From assembly GCF_039545135.1 (NCBI RefSeq), contig NZ_BAABRU010000015.1, forward strand, positions 1 to 64,000: DNA of 64,000 nucleotides. The letters run 5' to 3'. Source of the DNA: Herpetosiphon gulosus. GTDB taxonomy: Bacteria; Chloroflexota; Chloroflexia; Chloroflexales; Herpetosiphonaceae. Both the position numbers and the translations under genes were made by a program. How positions within the stretch are numbered: position 1 is the stretch's first letter; each line of letters starts with the position of its first letter. Shown one piece after another: positions 27,249 through 36,604 of the stretch. The notes beneath the pieces were generated by a model, which had not been told where the DNA came from, did not search any database, and saw only the letters and a program-made list of their open reading frames with translations.

Positions 27249-29150
27249 ATGTCGCAGAAACAACGTTCGTTTCGCACACGCCTAGCCATGATCGGCGGAT
27301 TGGTAGCGCTACTCATAGCTGGGCAACCCGCTATTACTAAGCCAACCGCTGCCGCCGCCATTTGCGAGGTCACTTACACAATCTCGAATCAGTGGGATAC
27401 TGGCTTTACTGCCAATATTAGTGTTAAGAATCTTGGAATCGGTCTCAATAATTGGCAAGTTGGCTGGACATTCGCGGGTAATCAGGCAATTACTAATCTT
27501 TGGAATGGGGTGCTTACCCAAACTGGTGCTCAGGTCAGCGTCGCCAATCCAGCATGGGCCGCCAGTTTACCCAGCAATGGTACTGCAAGCTTTGGTTTCC
27601 AGGCTTCGTATACCGGTAGTAATGCGATTCCAAGTGCGTTTACCTTGAATGGCGTTAATTGCAACGGCGATCAGCCAAGCCCAATACCTACCAACACAAC
27701 TATTCCTAGCATCCCACCAGCAACCAACACACCAATCGTTCCAACTAATACGCCAATTGCTACCACAACTGGAACGCCTCGCCCAACCAATACGCCAACC
27801 AGCATCGTTCCAACGGTCACCAGTACACCCCGACCAACCAATACCCCGATTCCAACCACGGTCAATCCAACGGCTACGAGTACTCCAACTGGCAATAACA
27901 ATAATGATGATTGGCTGCACACCAATGGCAATCAAATTGTTGATAGCGCAGGCCGCCCAGTTTGGTTAACCGGAGTCAATTGGTTTGGCTTCAATGCGAC
28001 TGAACGAGTGTTTCATGGCTTGTGGTCGGCCAATTTGACCAGCATGATGCAAAGCATTTCGCAACGTGGTTTGAATATTATTCGCGTACCAATCTCAACT
28101 GAGTTGATTTTGGAGTGGAAGGCAGGGGTTTTCAAAACACCAAATGTCAATACTTACGCCAATCCTGAATTAGAAGGCTTAACCTCGTTGCAAATATTCG
28201 ATCGCTTTGTTGTGCTTTCAAAGCAATTTGGCATCAAGGTGATGATCGATGTGCATAGCGCTGAAGCCGATAATTCGGGACATTATGCTCCACTATGGTA
28301 CAAAGGCTCGATCACCAGCGAGCAGTTTTATCAGGCTTGGGAGTGGATTACTGATCGTTACAAAAATGACGATACGGTGATCGCAATGGATATTAAGAAC
28401 GAGCCACACGGCACAGCGCACGATAATCAAGCCAGTGGGCAATTTGCTAAATGGGATAACTCGACCGATATAAACAACTGGAAATATGTTTGTGAGACCG
28501 CCAGCAAACGGATTTTGGCGATTAACCCTAATGTCTTGGTGCTATGCGAGGGTAACGAGGTTTATCCAAAAGCAGGTGCAAGCTACACATCGAGCAACAA
28601 AAATGATTACTATTTTACCTGGTGGGGCGGAAATTTACGTGGGGTGCGCGATTATCCGGTCAATCTTGGCAACAACCAAGATCAATTGGTCTACTCACCA
28701 CACGATTACGGCCCATTGGTCTTTAATCAATCATGGTTCTACCCTGGTTTTAACAAAGAAACGCTTTACAATGACGTTTGGTATCCTAACTGGTTCTTTA
28801 TCCATGAAGAAAATATTGCGCCGTTGTTTATCGGCGAATGGGGTGGCTTTTTAGATGGTGGCGCAAACGAACAATGGATGAAAGCACTGCGTGATTTTAT
28901 TAAGGAACATTATTTGCACCATACCTTCTGGGTGCTCAACCCCAATTCGGGCGATACTGGCGGCTTGCTCGGTTACGATTGGGCCACCTGGGATGAGGCC
29001 AAATATGCCTTGCTCAAGCCAACATTATGGGCCGATCGCAATGGTAAATTTGTCAGCCTCGATCATCAAATTCCGCTCGGTGGCACAGCAACTGGCACAA
29101 CTATCACCCAATATTATCAGCAGGGCAACCCAGCCCCAAGCAATCCATAA
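27249..29150 (+). CDS. Exported CBM2-GH5 cellulase
   Basis: 633 residues from ATG 27249 (GAGGGAG upstream; the longer frame from 27165 would bury the signal peptide). Signal peptide, then a family-2 cellulose-binding module ([15 protein letters not shown] ... [10 protein letters not shown]) bracketed by cysteines, a T/P/I-rich linker of about 80 residues, and a GH5 domain: [14 protein letters not shown], acid/base Glu385 in [14 protein letters not shown] and nucleophile Glu530 in IGEWGG. Expected endo-beta-1,4-glucanase acting outside the cell. Unlike its exported neighbours it does not end in a YLP tail. Confidence 0.92.
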   Translation: MSQKQRSFRTRLAMIGGLVALLIAGQPAITKPTAAAAICEVTYTISNQWDTGFTANISVKNLGIGLNNWQVGWTFAGNQAITNLWNGVLTQTGAQVSVANPAWAASLPSNGTASFGFQASYTGSNAIPSAFTLNGVNCNGDQPSPIPTNTTIPSIPPATNTPIVPTNTPIATTTGTPRPTNTPTSIVPTVTSTPRPTNTPIPTTVNPTATSTPTGNNNNDDWLHTNGNQIVDSAGRPVWLTGVNWFGFNATERVFHGLWSANLTSMMQSISQRGLNIIRVPISTELILEWKAGVFKTPNVNTYANPELEGLTSLQIFDRFVVLSKQFGIKVMIDVHSAEADNSGHYAPLWYKGSITSEQFYQAWEWITDRYKNDDTVIAMDIKNEPHGTAHDNQASGQFAKWDNSTDINNWKYVCETASKRILAINPNVLVLCEGNEVYPKAGASYTSSNKNDYYFTWWGGNLRGVRDYPVNLGNNQDQLVYSPHDYGPLVFNQSWFYPGFNKETLYNDVWYPNWFFIHEENIAPLFIGEWGGFLDGGANEQWMKALRDFIKEHYLHHTFWVLNPNSGDTGGLLGYDWATWDEAKYALLKPTLWADRNGKFVSLDHQIPLGGTATGTTITQYYQQGNPAPSNP

Positions 29151-29171
29151 TTGATCGATTAGCAACAAAAC

Positions 29172-29205
29172 AAAAGCCTTGACAGTACAAATTGTCAAGG
29201 CTTTT
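29172..29205. terminator. Bidirectional intrinsic terminator
   Basis: AAAAGCCTTGAC and GTCAAGGCTTTT arms with A/T runs on both sides; serves both the cellulase gene and the convergent minus-strand operon ending at 29226. Confidence 0.85.
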
Positions 29206-29225
29206 CGATTTATGTCAATAAAAAT

Positions 29226-29357
29226 CTAACGACAGCCACAGCTACTGGATTGACTTACACCACAGCAATTGGTTTTTTCATCGGCTGAACAGCAAGTTGC
29301 TTGTTCTTCAGCTGAGCAGCAGTCATTGTTCGATTTGGTGGTTTCGGTTGAGGACAT
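29226..29357 (-). CDS. 43-residue Cys-repeat microprotein
   Basis: ATG at 29357 with AAGGAGAA six bases upstream; stop TAG at 29228-29226; directly before the shared terminator. Eight of 43 residues are Cys, at 13-14, 22-23, 31-32, 40 and 42: three vicinal pairs and a final C-x-C at an exact nine-residue period (units NDCCSAEEQ, ATCCSADEK, TNCCGVSQS). An acidic/polar, metallothionein-like composition without signal peptide suggests a cytoplasmic chelator of a soft metal or trivalent arsenic. Last gene of the flavoprotein-MFS-sigma operon. I know no named family for it. Confidence 0.75.
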   Translation of the reverse strand: MSSTETTKSNNDCCSAEEQATCCSADEKTNCCGVSQSSSCGCR

Positions 29358-29443
29358 AATCGTTCTCCTTAACATAAATTCAGTTGAAGCAGCATTCAAA
29401 CGCTTCTATGATTAAAGACGGCCAATTTACCAAAGGACGCAGT

Positions 29444-29995
29444 TTATTCGAGTTGAATTGACTGATGATGTGGGCGACAACCCAAAACATGGTCAGCAGG
29501 ATCGCGCTCCACGGCACAACATTGATCAAACAACACGCGCAATTTTTGGCGTGCCCGTTGAACTCGCGATTTTGTGCCCGAAAACGATAAGCCCAACTCG
29601 TTACTCAAGGCTTGTTGGCTAATACCCTCAAATGCCGTGCGTTGCAAAACCCAACGATCTTGGCTGGGCAAACGATCCAACATTTGCTGCACACAACGAT
29701 CAAAGCCCGCTAAAATTGGCGGTTGTTGGTTGTTTTCAGCTTCCAACATTGCATCAAGGGAGCTAGTTTCGCGCCGCGCACGATAATGATCGATCAATTT
29801 GTGGCGGGCAATTTGCCAAAGCCAAGCCTCGCTGCGCTCAGAATCCTGCAATTGCGTAGATTTGAGATAGGCACTGAGGAAAATATCTTGCAGCAGATCT
29901 TCCACCGCCGTATGATCGGCCAAACGAGCTTGCAAAAATCGCCGCAGCGGTTGTGCTAGCTTTTGCCAAAGGTTGGTCAGATCAAACTGGCTCAT
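29444..29995 (-). CDS. sigZ: SigZ-like ECF sigma factor with C-terminal cysteines
   Basis: 183 residues from ATG 29995, which overlaps the stop of the preceding gene as ATGA. Sigma region 2 (FLQARLADHTAVEDLLQDIF, EAWLWQIARHKLIDHYR) and region 4 (LPSQDRWVLQRTAFEG, GLSFSGTKSRVQRARQKL) are complete. The C-terminus continues past region 4 with CC at 159-160 and Cys173, as in Bacillus SigZ relatives (CCxxE...). The cysteines may sense thiol-reactive metals; no separate anti-sigma gene is present. Probably directs transcription of this operon or of detoxification genes elsewhere. Confidence 0.8.
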   Translation of the reverse strand: MSQFDLTNLWQKLAQPLRRFLQARLADHTAVEDLLQDIFLSAYLKSTQLQDSERSEAWLWQIARHKLIDHYRARRETSSLDAMLEAENNQQPPILAGFDRCVQQMLDRLPSQDRWVLQRTAFEGISQQALSNELGLSFSGTKSRVQRARQKLRVLFDQCCAVERDPADHVLGCRPHHQSIQLE

Positions 29996-31086
29996 CGGCT
30001 CACCGCCCAACGACAACACGCTGCTGGTTGCTGGATTCGAGCTTGAATCTGGCGCACTACTCGCGCAGCATCTGGCCCAACTCCACGCAAACTAGCTGAA
30101 GCAAAATTATATTGTTGCTCCAAACCAACGTAATACAAACCTTCAACTGTGGTGCTCACGCCTGCCCGGTGCAAGGGCAAGCCAGTCTGATCAAGTGCAT
30201 TGATGCCTCGCAAATAGCTCAAATGCGGTCGATAGCCAGTTGCAAACAACACTATGTCAACTAATTCATGGTATCCATCCGCCCAAACTAGGCCTGTTTC
30301 AGTAAAACGCTCGAACATGGCGCGACGTTGGGGTTGGTTTTGATTGATTTTTCTGCTGTACAGACCAGTATCGAGAACAATTCCCTGAGTGCGTTGCTGA
30401 ATCCAACGCCCCACCCGAGTATTGAGCGCCAAGCGATCAAAGCCCGTCAACCACCACCACCAATGCAGATCGCGACCAGCAATTCGTTGGGCTTGAAAGC
30501 GAATCGGTTGGCGGGTGGCAAGGGTTACATTGGCAACTTGAGCTAGCTCAATCGCAATTTGAATCGCCGAATTGCCCGCGCCAACCACCACAACTCGTTT
30601 GCCCACAAAATCTGCTGGATTGCGATAGCTAGCACTATGCAAAATCTGGCCTTGAAATGCAGCTTGATTGGGCAATTCGGGGATAAATGGTCGCGCAAAA
30701 GCTCCGGTTGCGGCAATAATTTGGCTGGCCTGAAATACTTGCCCTGTACTACTTGTCAGGCGAAAGCCAGCTTGCTGACGTTCGATTTTGCTAATTGCGG
30801 TATTGGTTTGAACTGGCAAATTAAAATGTTCAGCATAGCGTTGCAAATAGGCCACAACAGCATCGCGCTGAGGGTAACTATCAGCGGGCGCAGGAAAAGC
30901 CATGCCAGGCAAACTTGAAAATCTCGCTGGCGAAAATAAGCGCAAGCTATCGTAATAGGCGGGCCACGAGCCACCAACACTTGCCTGCGCCTCGATAATT
31001 TGAAATGGAATTTTAGCTTGTTGCAGCCAATAGCCAGCCGCCAAACCAGCCTGGCCAGCCCCAATCACGATCGTTTGATTAGCCAT
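29992..31086 (-). CDS. ArsO-like flavin monooxygenase
   Basis: 364 residues from ATG 31086 (GAGGTGC upstream; it overlaps the MFS gene by eight bases). FAD motif VIGAGQAGLAAGYWLQ, second dinucleotide site VVVVGAGNSAIQIAIEL, ATGYRPHLSYL, and the terminal NFASASLRGVGPDAARVV, which I associate with ArsO-type flavoproteins of arsenic operons. It ends AACCRWAVSR, with a vicinal Cys pair at 357-358. Likely oxidises a small thiol- or metalloid-containing substrate with NADPH and O2; the substrate is inferred from context only. Confidence 0.78.
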   Translation of the reverse strand: MANQTIVIGAGQAGLAAGYWLQQAKIPFQIIEAQASVGGSWPAYYDSLRLFSPARFSSLPGMAFPAPADSYPQRDAVVAYLQRYAEHFNLPVQTNTAISKIERQQAGFRLTSSTGQVFQASQIIAATGAFARPFIPELPNQAAFQGQILHSASYRNPADFVGKRVVVVGAGNSAIQIAIELAQVANVTLATRQPIRFQAQRIAGRDLHWWWWLTGFDRLALNTRVGRWIQQRTQGIVLDTGLYSRKINQNQPQRRAMFERFTETGLVWADGYHELVDIVLFATGYRPHLSYLRGINALDQTGLPLHRAGVSTTVEGLYYVGLEQQYNFASASLRGVGPDAARVVRQIQARIQQPAACCRWAVSR

Positions 31087-32305
31087 TACTTGCACCTCGA
31101 ATCAGATAAATCGCCGCTGCACTGATCAAACACATCAGTAATAACAAGCCAAACAGCGGTTGATAGCTATGCAACAATCCCACCAACAAGCTGGCCAACA
31201 CCGGAGCCAAAGCCCGAGCGGTTGTGGTCAATAACGCCAACGCCCCGCTGATACTGGCATATTGGGCAGTGCCAAAAACATCGGCAACCAAGGCCGCCCG
31301 TGTCGGGGTCAACGCGCCTGACCCCGCCCCAAACAAGCAGGCAAATAGCAGCAGTCCTGTCATATTTGGCACAAACAGGAAGATTGCAAAAGCGAGGCTT
31401 TGCAGCAAACACAACATCCATGCCAATTGCACCTGAGGCAAATGCCGCCCAACACTGCCAATCACAATTCGGCTGGGAATTTGCGAACCACCCAGCAACG
31501 CCACGGCCAAGGCTTGAATCTCAGGAGCATAGCCTTGGGTTTGAATCGCTGAAATCAAATGCACGCCTAAGGTGAATGTTGCCATCGTGGTCAGACCAAA
31601 GGCTAATGCCAACCACCAAAATGCGCCTGCTCGCACTGCTGTGCCCAACGACATCGAAGGCCGAATCGTTGAATTTGGGGTAACTGTTGCAACTGCCAGC
31701 GACCCGCCATCAGGCAATAAACCCAAATCGGCGGGCTTACCACGCAACACCAAGCCATGCAACGGAATCGTTAGCACTGCCAAAATTGCGGCCAGCCATA
31801 GCAAAACTTCACGCCAATTCAGCGTGCCTAGCAACCGCGTGATCAAGGGCACATACACGACGCTGGCCAAGCCACCCCCAACCGTCAAAATTGTCAGGGC
31901 ATGTTGGCGTTTTTGCTGAAACCAAGTTGCCACCACCGCAAAAGCTGGCTCATACAAAATTGCCGCCATCGCCAATCCCAAGCCCGCCCAGATCAGATAC
32001 CAAGCCAAGAGCGATTGAACATTGGCCCAAGCCACCACCAAAATCGCCGCCCAACATGAGCCAAACGTCATCAAACCGCGTGCGCCATGTTGATCAAGCC
32101 AGCGGCCAACGGGTAAAGCCATGATTCCCGAAATAAACAAGGCCAGCGAAAATCCACCGGTAAAATGGGCTTGCGACCAACCCAACTCACGCTGCATCGG
32201 GGTCAAAAGCACGCTAAATGCGTAGTAAATTACGCCCCACGAAGTCATCTCGGTAAATCCCAGCGTGCCGACAATCCACCAGCCATAAAACGGGCTTCGC
32301 CGCAT
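31079..32305 (-). CDS. MFS transporter
   Basis: 408 residues from ATG 32305 (AAGGAT upstream, inside the longer frame beginning 32323). Twelve hydrophobic helices; FYGWWIVGTLGFTEM at the N-terminus and GRWLDQHGAR between helices 2 and 3 are typical of the monocarboxylate/oxalate-formate branch of the major facilitator superfamily. In the operon it would export the product of the flanking flavoproteins or a toxic metalloid species. It differs from ArsB and Acr3 pumps, neither of which is present here. Confidence 0.82.
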   Translation of the reverse strand: MRRSPFYGWWIVGTLGFTEMTSWGVIYYAFSVLLTPMQRELGWSQAHFTGGFSLALFISGIMALPVGRWLDQHGARGLMTFGSCWAAILVVAWANVQSLLAWYLIWAGLGLAMAAILYEPAFAVVATWFQQKRQHALTILTVGGGLASVVYVPLITRLLGTLNWREVLLWLAAILAVLTIPLHGLVLRGKPADLGLLPDGGSLAVATVTPNSTIRPSMSLGTAVRAGAFWWLALAFGLTTMATFTLGVHLISAIQTQGYAPEIQALAVALLGGSQIPSRIVIGSVGRHLPQVQLAWMLCLLQSLAFAIFLFVPNMTGLLLFACLFGAGSGALTPTRAALVADVFGTAQYASISGALALLTTTARALAPVLASLLVGLLHSYQPLFGLLLLMCLISAAAIYLIRGASNG

Positions 32306-32355
32306 ACCCAAATCCTTCAGCATTGCAAAAACGATGTTAAACGGTCACGGTCATG

Positions 32356-33660
32356 CTACAACTGCAAAAGAATCTCGCTACGGGTTGGAGTTGTGCCACA
32401 ACAAGCCTCACCGCCAAACTGGGTTTTGCAGACCCCAGTTTCTGGTAGCACCAACCGCACTTCACGCGCCGCTTGCCAATCGCCAACTAGTGCTGCCACG
32501 ACCGAGCGTACTTGCTCGTAGCCTGTGCGCATAAGAAAGGTCGGGGCACGCCCATAGCTTTTCATGCCCACAATATAGAAATTTGGCTCGGGCTGCTGCA
32601 ATTCTTCAGCACCATGTGGGCGCACCGTGCCACAACTATGCTCATTTGGATCAATCAAGGCAGCCAAAACGCGCGGGCTTTCGACCGCCGTATCGAGATC
32701 TAACCGAATTTCGCTGAGTATGCTTAAATCTGGGCGAAAACCTGTGGTTGCAATCACTTGATCAAAGCCTGTTAATTGTTGCTGGCCAGCATGCAAATCG
32801 AGTTTGCCATTGATTTGAGTAATGCGATCGATGCGAAAGCCTGTAACCAGATTAAAGCGCCCACTTGCCACTAATTGCTCAACCCGACCACCCAAAAGCC
32901 CTCGTTGCACCAATTGATCGTTAGCTCCGCCGCCATATAACGCTGCATCGACCTGTCCACGTCGCATAATCCAAGTAACGATGGTTTCAGGAGCTTGCTC
33001 GGCCAATTCGGCTAAATCAAGCAAGGCATTAAAGGCTGAATGGCCGCTACCGACGACCGCCACCGAGCGATTGGCATAGCGAGCGCGATCGTTGCCCAAC
33101 ACAGCGGGAATGCCATAGTAAATTTGACCGCTGGCTGCCGTTTCGCCCAAAGCTGACACGCCTGCCGCACCCAATGGATTGGGGCTACGATAGGTTCCCG
33201 AAGCATCAATCACCGCTTTGGCATAGACTTGATGGGTTGTACCAGCAGTTTCAATCGTCAGCACAAATGGCGTGGTTGCACGGCCAGCATTCTTTAATTT
33301 ATCCAAGCCCAAACGGGTAACTGCCACGACTTTGCTGTTGAGCTTTAAATGGGGCTGTATTTGGGGCAATTGTGCTAAAGGCTGCAAATAATCGCGTACC
33401 AATTCTGCGCCAGTTGGAAATTCGGCTAAATGAGGAGCTTGCCAGCCTGCACCAACCAAAAGCTGCTCCGCCAAAGGATCGATATTAAATTCCCAAGCCG
33501 AAAATAAGCGCACATGGCCCCAGCGTTGCACCGAATCGGCGACCCGTGCGCCAGCTTCGAAAATGATCGGAGTTTCGTTACGCGCCAACAAATGGGCTGC
33601 CGCTGCCAAACCAACCGGCCCCGAGCCGATCACCGCCACTGGTAATTGCGCAAAATCCAT
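32356..33660 (-). CDS. FAD/NAD(P)-binding oxidoreductase with CCG tail
   Basis: 434 residues; AGGAGG before the ATG. Two nucleotide-binding motifs (VAVIGSGPVGLAAAAHLL near residue 8 and VAVVGSGHSAFNALLDL in the middle) and ATTGFRPDLS put it in the flavin-monooxygenase/thioredoxin-reductase-like group. The C-terminus carries Cys411 and a vicinal pair Cys420-421 (EACCG), unusual for this fold and similar to flavoproteins I recall from arsenic gene clusters. First gene of a five-gene operon; a 22-bp palindrome sits over its promoter. Confidence 0.78.
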   Translation of the reverse strand: MDFAQLPVAVIGSGPVGLAAAAHLLARNETPIIFEAGARVADSVQRWGHVRLFSAWEFNIDPLAEQLLVGAGWQAPHLAEFPTGAELVRDYLQPLAQLPQIQPHLKLNSKVVAVTRLGLDKLKNAGRATTPFVLTIETAGTTHQVYAKAVIDASGTYRSPNPLGAAGVSALGETAASGQIYYGIPAVLGNDRARYANRSVAVVGSGHSAFNALLDLAELAEQAPETIVTWIMRRGQVDAALYGGGANDQLVQRGLLGGRVEQLVASGRFNLVTGFRIDRITQINGKLDLHAGQQQLTGFDQVIATTGFRPDLSILSEIRLDLDTAVESPRVLAALIDPNEHSCGTVRPHGAEELQQPEPNFYIVGMKSYGRAPTFLMRTGYEQVRSVVAALVGDWQAAREVRLVLPETGVCKTQFGGEACCGTTPTRSEILLQL

Positions 33661-33680
33661 TCAAAGCCTCCTATAAACAA

Positions 33681-33702
33681 TATATTGAAAATTTTCAATA
33701 TA
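33681..33702. promoter_or_regulatory. 22-bp perfect palindrome, ArsR/SmtB-like operator
   Basis: Half-site TATATTGAAAA followed at once by its exact complement, 21-42 bp upstream of the first gene of the operon and overlapping any usable promoter. TTGAA...TTCAA dyads in A+T-rich DNA are typical ArsR/SmtB-family targets. No arsR gene lies in this window. Confidence 0.7.
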
Positions 33703-33737
33703 AAATGTGAAAGAAAATCCATCAGGCCGATGGATAG

Positions 33738-33753
33738 ATTGAAAATTTTCGAT
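33738..33753. promoter_or_regulatory. Second, imperfect copy of the operator
   Basis: ATTGAAAATTTTCGAT, one mismatch from a perfect dyad, centred 54 bp from the first. Confidence 0.55.
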
Positions 33754-33829
33754 TGAACGTGGCTAAAAATACGCTAGCCCTGTGGTGACTAACGTGCACG
33801 AATTGATTGTTGCAGAGCATAACATAGAG

Positions 33830-33845
33830 ATTGAAAAAAATCAAT
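33830..33845. promoter_or_regulatory. Third operator-like dyad
   Basis: ATTGA, six A, TCAAT; same half-site with a wider spacer, 94 bp upstream of the small membrane gene at 33939, so it may couple that gene to the divergent operon. Confidence 0.4.
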
Positions 33846-33938
33846 ATAAAAATTGAGCCAATTTCGATCAAAGTTGTAATTGCCACATCGCAAAGCGTTG
33901 GCTATACTAACAGCACCACCATTTTAAGGAGAGAATCG

Positions 33939-34250
33939 ATGAACATCTATTTGTCAATGAACTCAATCCCAGAGCTACGCGGCTATCCCAAGGCTCAACA
34001 ACGTATCTTATGGCGACGGGCGCTCAAAGAAAATGCGAAAAACAAATTAGTTTGGCTAGGATACGGTTTGTTATTTCTGACCATCTTCGGCGCGAGTATG
34101 CTAATTCCATCGGCTGCAAGTATGTTGGTTGGAATCCTCATCGGTGGAACAGTAGGCGGGATTGCTGGATTGATCAGCAGTCAATTAATTATCGCGGCGA
34201 TTCGCCCAACTTTAGCTAAATATCGCCATGAGTTAGAGCAAACTTCGTAA
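33939..34250 (+). CDS. Small two-helix membrane protein
   Basis: 103 residues from ATG 33939, chosen for AAGGAGAG upstream; the longer frame from 33831 is A+T-rich leader. A polar N-terminal 40 residues (GYPKAQQRILWRRALKENAK) is followed by two membrane helices (LVWLGYGLLFLTIFGASML and a glycine-rich MLVGILIGGTVGGIAGLI) and a charged tail. Family not recognised. It is divergent from the metalloid-type operon and shares its operator-bearing intergenic region. A CGATCACC/GGTGATCG hairpin follows. Confidence 0.65.
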   Translation: MNIYLSMNSIPELRGYPKAQQRILWRRALKENAKNKLVWLGYGLLFLTIFGASMLIPSAASMLVGILIGGTVGGIAGLISSQLIIAAIRPTLAKYRHELEQTS

Positions 34251-34292
34251 TTCTCCCAATCCGCCGTAGCATTACCAAGATACCGATATAGG

Positions 34293-34317
34293 CGATCACC
34301 AAACGAACGGGTGATCG
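34293..34317 (+). terminator. Hairpin after small membrane gene
   Basis: CGATCACC and GGTGATCG with a nine-base loop, 42 bp after the stop; no clear T-tract. Confidence 0.5.
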
Positions 34318-34388
34318 GCATCACCTTCCACTTGCCTCCCACAGCCGCTATAATGAGCTACGCTGTGTTTAGCGGAAAAGGATGGATT

Positions 34389-36512
34389 ATGCAAACCAAA
34401 CGTTCGTTGATCGCCATCGGGTTAGCACTCGCTATCGCCTTGCTGAGTGTGTTTGCGGCCAGTAGCCTCACACCATCCAGCGCGGCCTCATCATCAGATG
34501 GGTTGTGGCAAGATGTTGCTGAACAACGGATTCAGCCAAAAGGCCAGCGCGAGATTGTGCCGTTGGTCTATCGCACGGTCAGCCTTGATCTAGCAGGCTT
34601 GAGCCAGCGCCTTGATCAAGCGCCCTTGGAAAGCGCGGTGGGCGTGCAACAATCAGCATTTTTACTGAGCTTACCGCTGCCAAGTGGCCAATTTCGCCAA
34701 TTTCGGGTGGTCGAATCGCCAATTATGGAGCCTGCGCTGGCAGCAAAGTTCCCTGAATTGCGCACCTACTTAGCCCAAGGCTACGACGACCCCGAAATGG
34801 TCGCGCGGCTTGATCTTACGCCAAGCGGCTTTCATGGCTTGATTTTGGCTCCAGAAGGACGCTATTTTATCGACCCCTACAGCCGCAACGATACGGGCAA
34901 TTATATTGTGTATGATAGCCGTAATTTTGTGGCCGACCCCGCCAAACTCGCCAGCAAAGGCAAGATTGATTATGTTGGTGAAACTCCAATCACCAATCCA
35001 TTCCCTGAGCGTTATAGCATTGGCGAAACCTTGCGCACCTATCGCCTCGCAATGGCTGCCACCGGCGAATACACCAGTTTTCATGGTGGCACGGTCAATG
35101 GAGCAATGGCGGCAATCGTCACCAGCGTCAACCGCGTTAACACCGTTTACGAACGCGATATCTCGGTACGCATGGTGTTGGTTGCCAACAATAACTTAAT
35201 TGTCTATACCAATGGCGGCACCGACCCCTACACCAACGACGATGGTTTTGAGATGTTGGGTGAAAATCAATCCAACCTCACCAGCGTGATTGGCAGTGCC
35301 AATTATGATATTGGTCACGTTTTCAGCACTGGTGGCGGTGGGGTTGCGGCACTTGGCTCAGTTTGTGTCGCTAGTGTCAAAGCCGAAGGTGTGACTGGTT
35401 CACCAGCTCCAGTTGGCGATCCTTTTGACATTGATTATGTCGCCCACGAAATTGGCCACCAATTTGCAGGTAATCACACCTTCAACGGCACTACTCAAGC
35501 CTGTGGTGGCGGCAATCGCGAAGGCCCAGCGGCCTACGAACCAGGCAGTGGCTCAACGATTATGGCCTATGCAGGGATTTGTGGCTCGGAAAATCTGCAA
35601 CCCAACAGCGATCCCTATTTCCATGTGAAGAGCTTGGAAGAAATGAGCGCCTTTATCACAACTGGTGCTGGCGCGAGCTGTGGCACCACGGCGGCCACTG
35701 GCAATACGCCACCAACCGCCAATGCTGGCGCAGATTACACAATTCCTGCCAATACGCCATTTGAATTAACTGGCAGCGGCAACGATGTGAACGGTGATAG
35801 CCTGACCTACAACTGGGAGCAATACGATTTAGGCTCAGCCTCGCCACCCAATACCGATAACGGCAATCGCCCAATTTTCCGTAGTTTCGATTCAACCACT
35901 TCGACCAGTCGCAGCTTCCCACGTTTGGTCAATATTTTGAACAACTCGACGACAATTGGCGAATCGATGGCGACAAGCAATCGCACCATGAATTTCCGCC
36001 TGACCGTGCGTGATAACCGGGCTGGTGGTGGTGGCTATGGTTTGGATACAGCGCGAGTTACGACCGTCAATACTGCTGGTCCCTTCCAAGTAACTGCACC
36101 CAATACCGCCGTAACGTGGGCAGGCTTCAGCAGCCAAAGCGTTACTTGGAGTGTAGCGAATACGAACGCTACCCCCATTAACTGTAGCAATGTGAATATT
36201 TTGTTCTCAAGCAATGGTGGTACGAGCTTTAGCCCAGTGCTGAGCAATACGCCTAATGATGGCAGCGAAAGCATCACCGTACCAAACGTTGCCACCACGA
36301 CTGGTCGGATCAAAGTGCAATGTGCGGGGAATGTCTTCTTTGATATTGGCAACGCCAACTTCACGGTAACCGCCAGCAACGCAACGGTCACGCCAACCAG
36401 CGATGCCACGGCAACTCCAACGCTTACACCAACGGCAACCGCAACGGTTACCCCAAGCGTAACAGTTACTCCAAGTGCATCAATGGTCTACTTGCCAATG
36501 GCAATGAAGTAA
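34389..36512 (+). CDS. Exported reprolysin-like zinc metalloprotease with YLP tail
   Basis: 707 residues from ATG 34389 (AAAAGGAT upstream). Signal peptide, a prodomain-like region to about residue 210, then a metzincin catalytic domain with HEIGHQFAGNH at 353-363, the HExxHxxGxxH zinc site of reprolysin-like (M12B-type) peptidases. It is followed by a PKD/cadherin-like module (ANAGADYTI...) and a second beta-sandwich (VTWAGFSSQSVTWSV), then a short T/P/A linker and the tail SMVYLPMAMK. Probably a secreted protease used on prey or environmental protein. Confidence 0.9.
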   Translation: MQTKRSLIAIGLALAIALLSVFAASSLTPSSAASSSDGLWQDVAEQRIQPKGQREIVPLVYRTVSLDLAGLSQRLDQAPLESAVGVQQSAFLLSLPLPSGQFRQFRVVESPIMEPALAAKFPELRTYLAQGYDDPEMVARLDLTPSGFHGLILAPEGRYFIDPYSRNDTGNYIVYDSRNFVADPAKLASKGKIDYVGETPITNPFPERYSIGETLRTYRLAMAATGEYTSFHGGTVNGAMAAIVTSVNRVNTVYERDISVRMVLVANNNLIVYTNGGTDPYTNDDGFEMLGENQSNLTSVIGSANYDIGHVFSTGGGGVAALGSVCVASVKAEGVTGSPAPVGDPFDIDYVAHEIGHQFAGNHTFNGTTQACGGGNREGPAAYEPGSGSTIMAYAGICGSENLQPNSDPYFHVKSLEEMSAFITTGAGASCGTTAATGNTPPTANAGADYTIPANTPFELTGSGNDVNGDSLTYNWEQYDLGSASPPNTDNGNRPIFRSFDSTTSTSRSFPRLVNILNNSTTIGESMATSNRTMNFRLTVRDNRAGGGGYGLDTARVTTVNTAGPFQVTAPNTAVTWAGFSSQSVTWSVANTNATPINCSNVNILFSSNGGTSFSPVLSNTPNDGSESITVPNVATTTGRIKVQCAGNVFFDIGNANFTVTASNATVTPTSDATATPTLTPTATATVTPSVTVTPSASMVYLPMAMK

Positions 36513-36526
36513 CCCTAAAAATCCGA

Positions 36527-36560
36527 ACACGGCCTACCTGAAAGTTCAAGTAGGCCGTGT
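36527..36560. terminator. Terminator between convergent genes
   Basis: ACACGGCCTAC and GTAGGCCGTGT arms between the protease and the convergent response-regulator gene. Confidence 0.65.
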
Positions 36561-36604
36561 CCTCCACACAGAGATATAGAACGTTGAGCTAGCTAAACCG
36601 CCAT

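Noticed and set aside
29226-34250. Canonical arsenic resistance operon
   Set aside because: No arsR, arsB/acr3, arsC or arsM gene is present; the arsenic link rests on cysteine motifs, the ArsO-like protein and the operators, so it is kept as a hypothesis.
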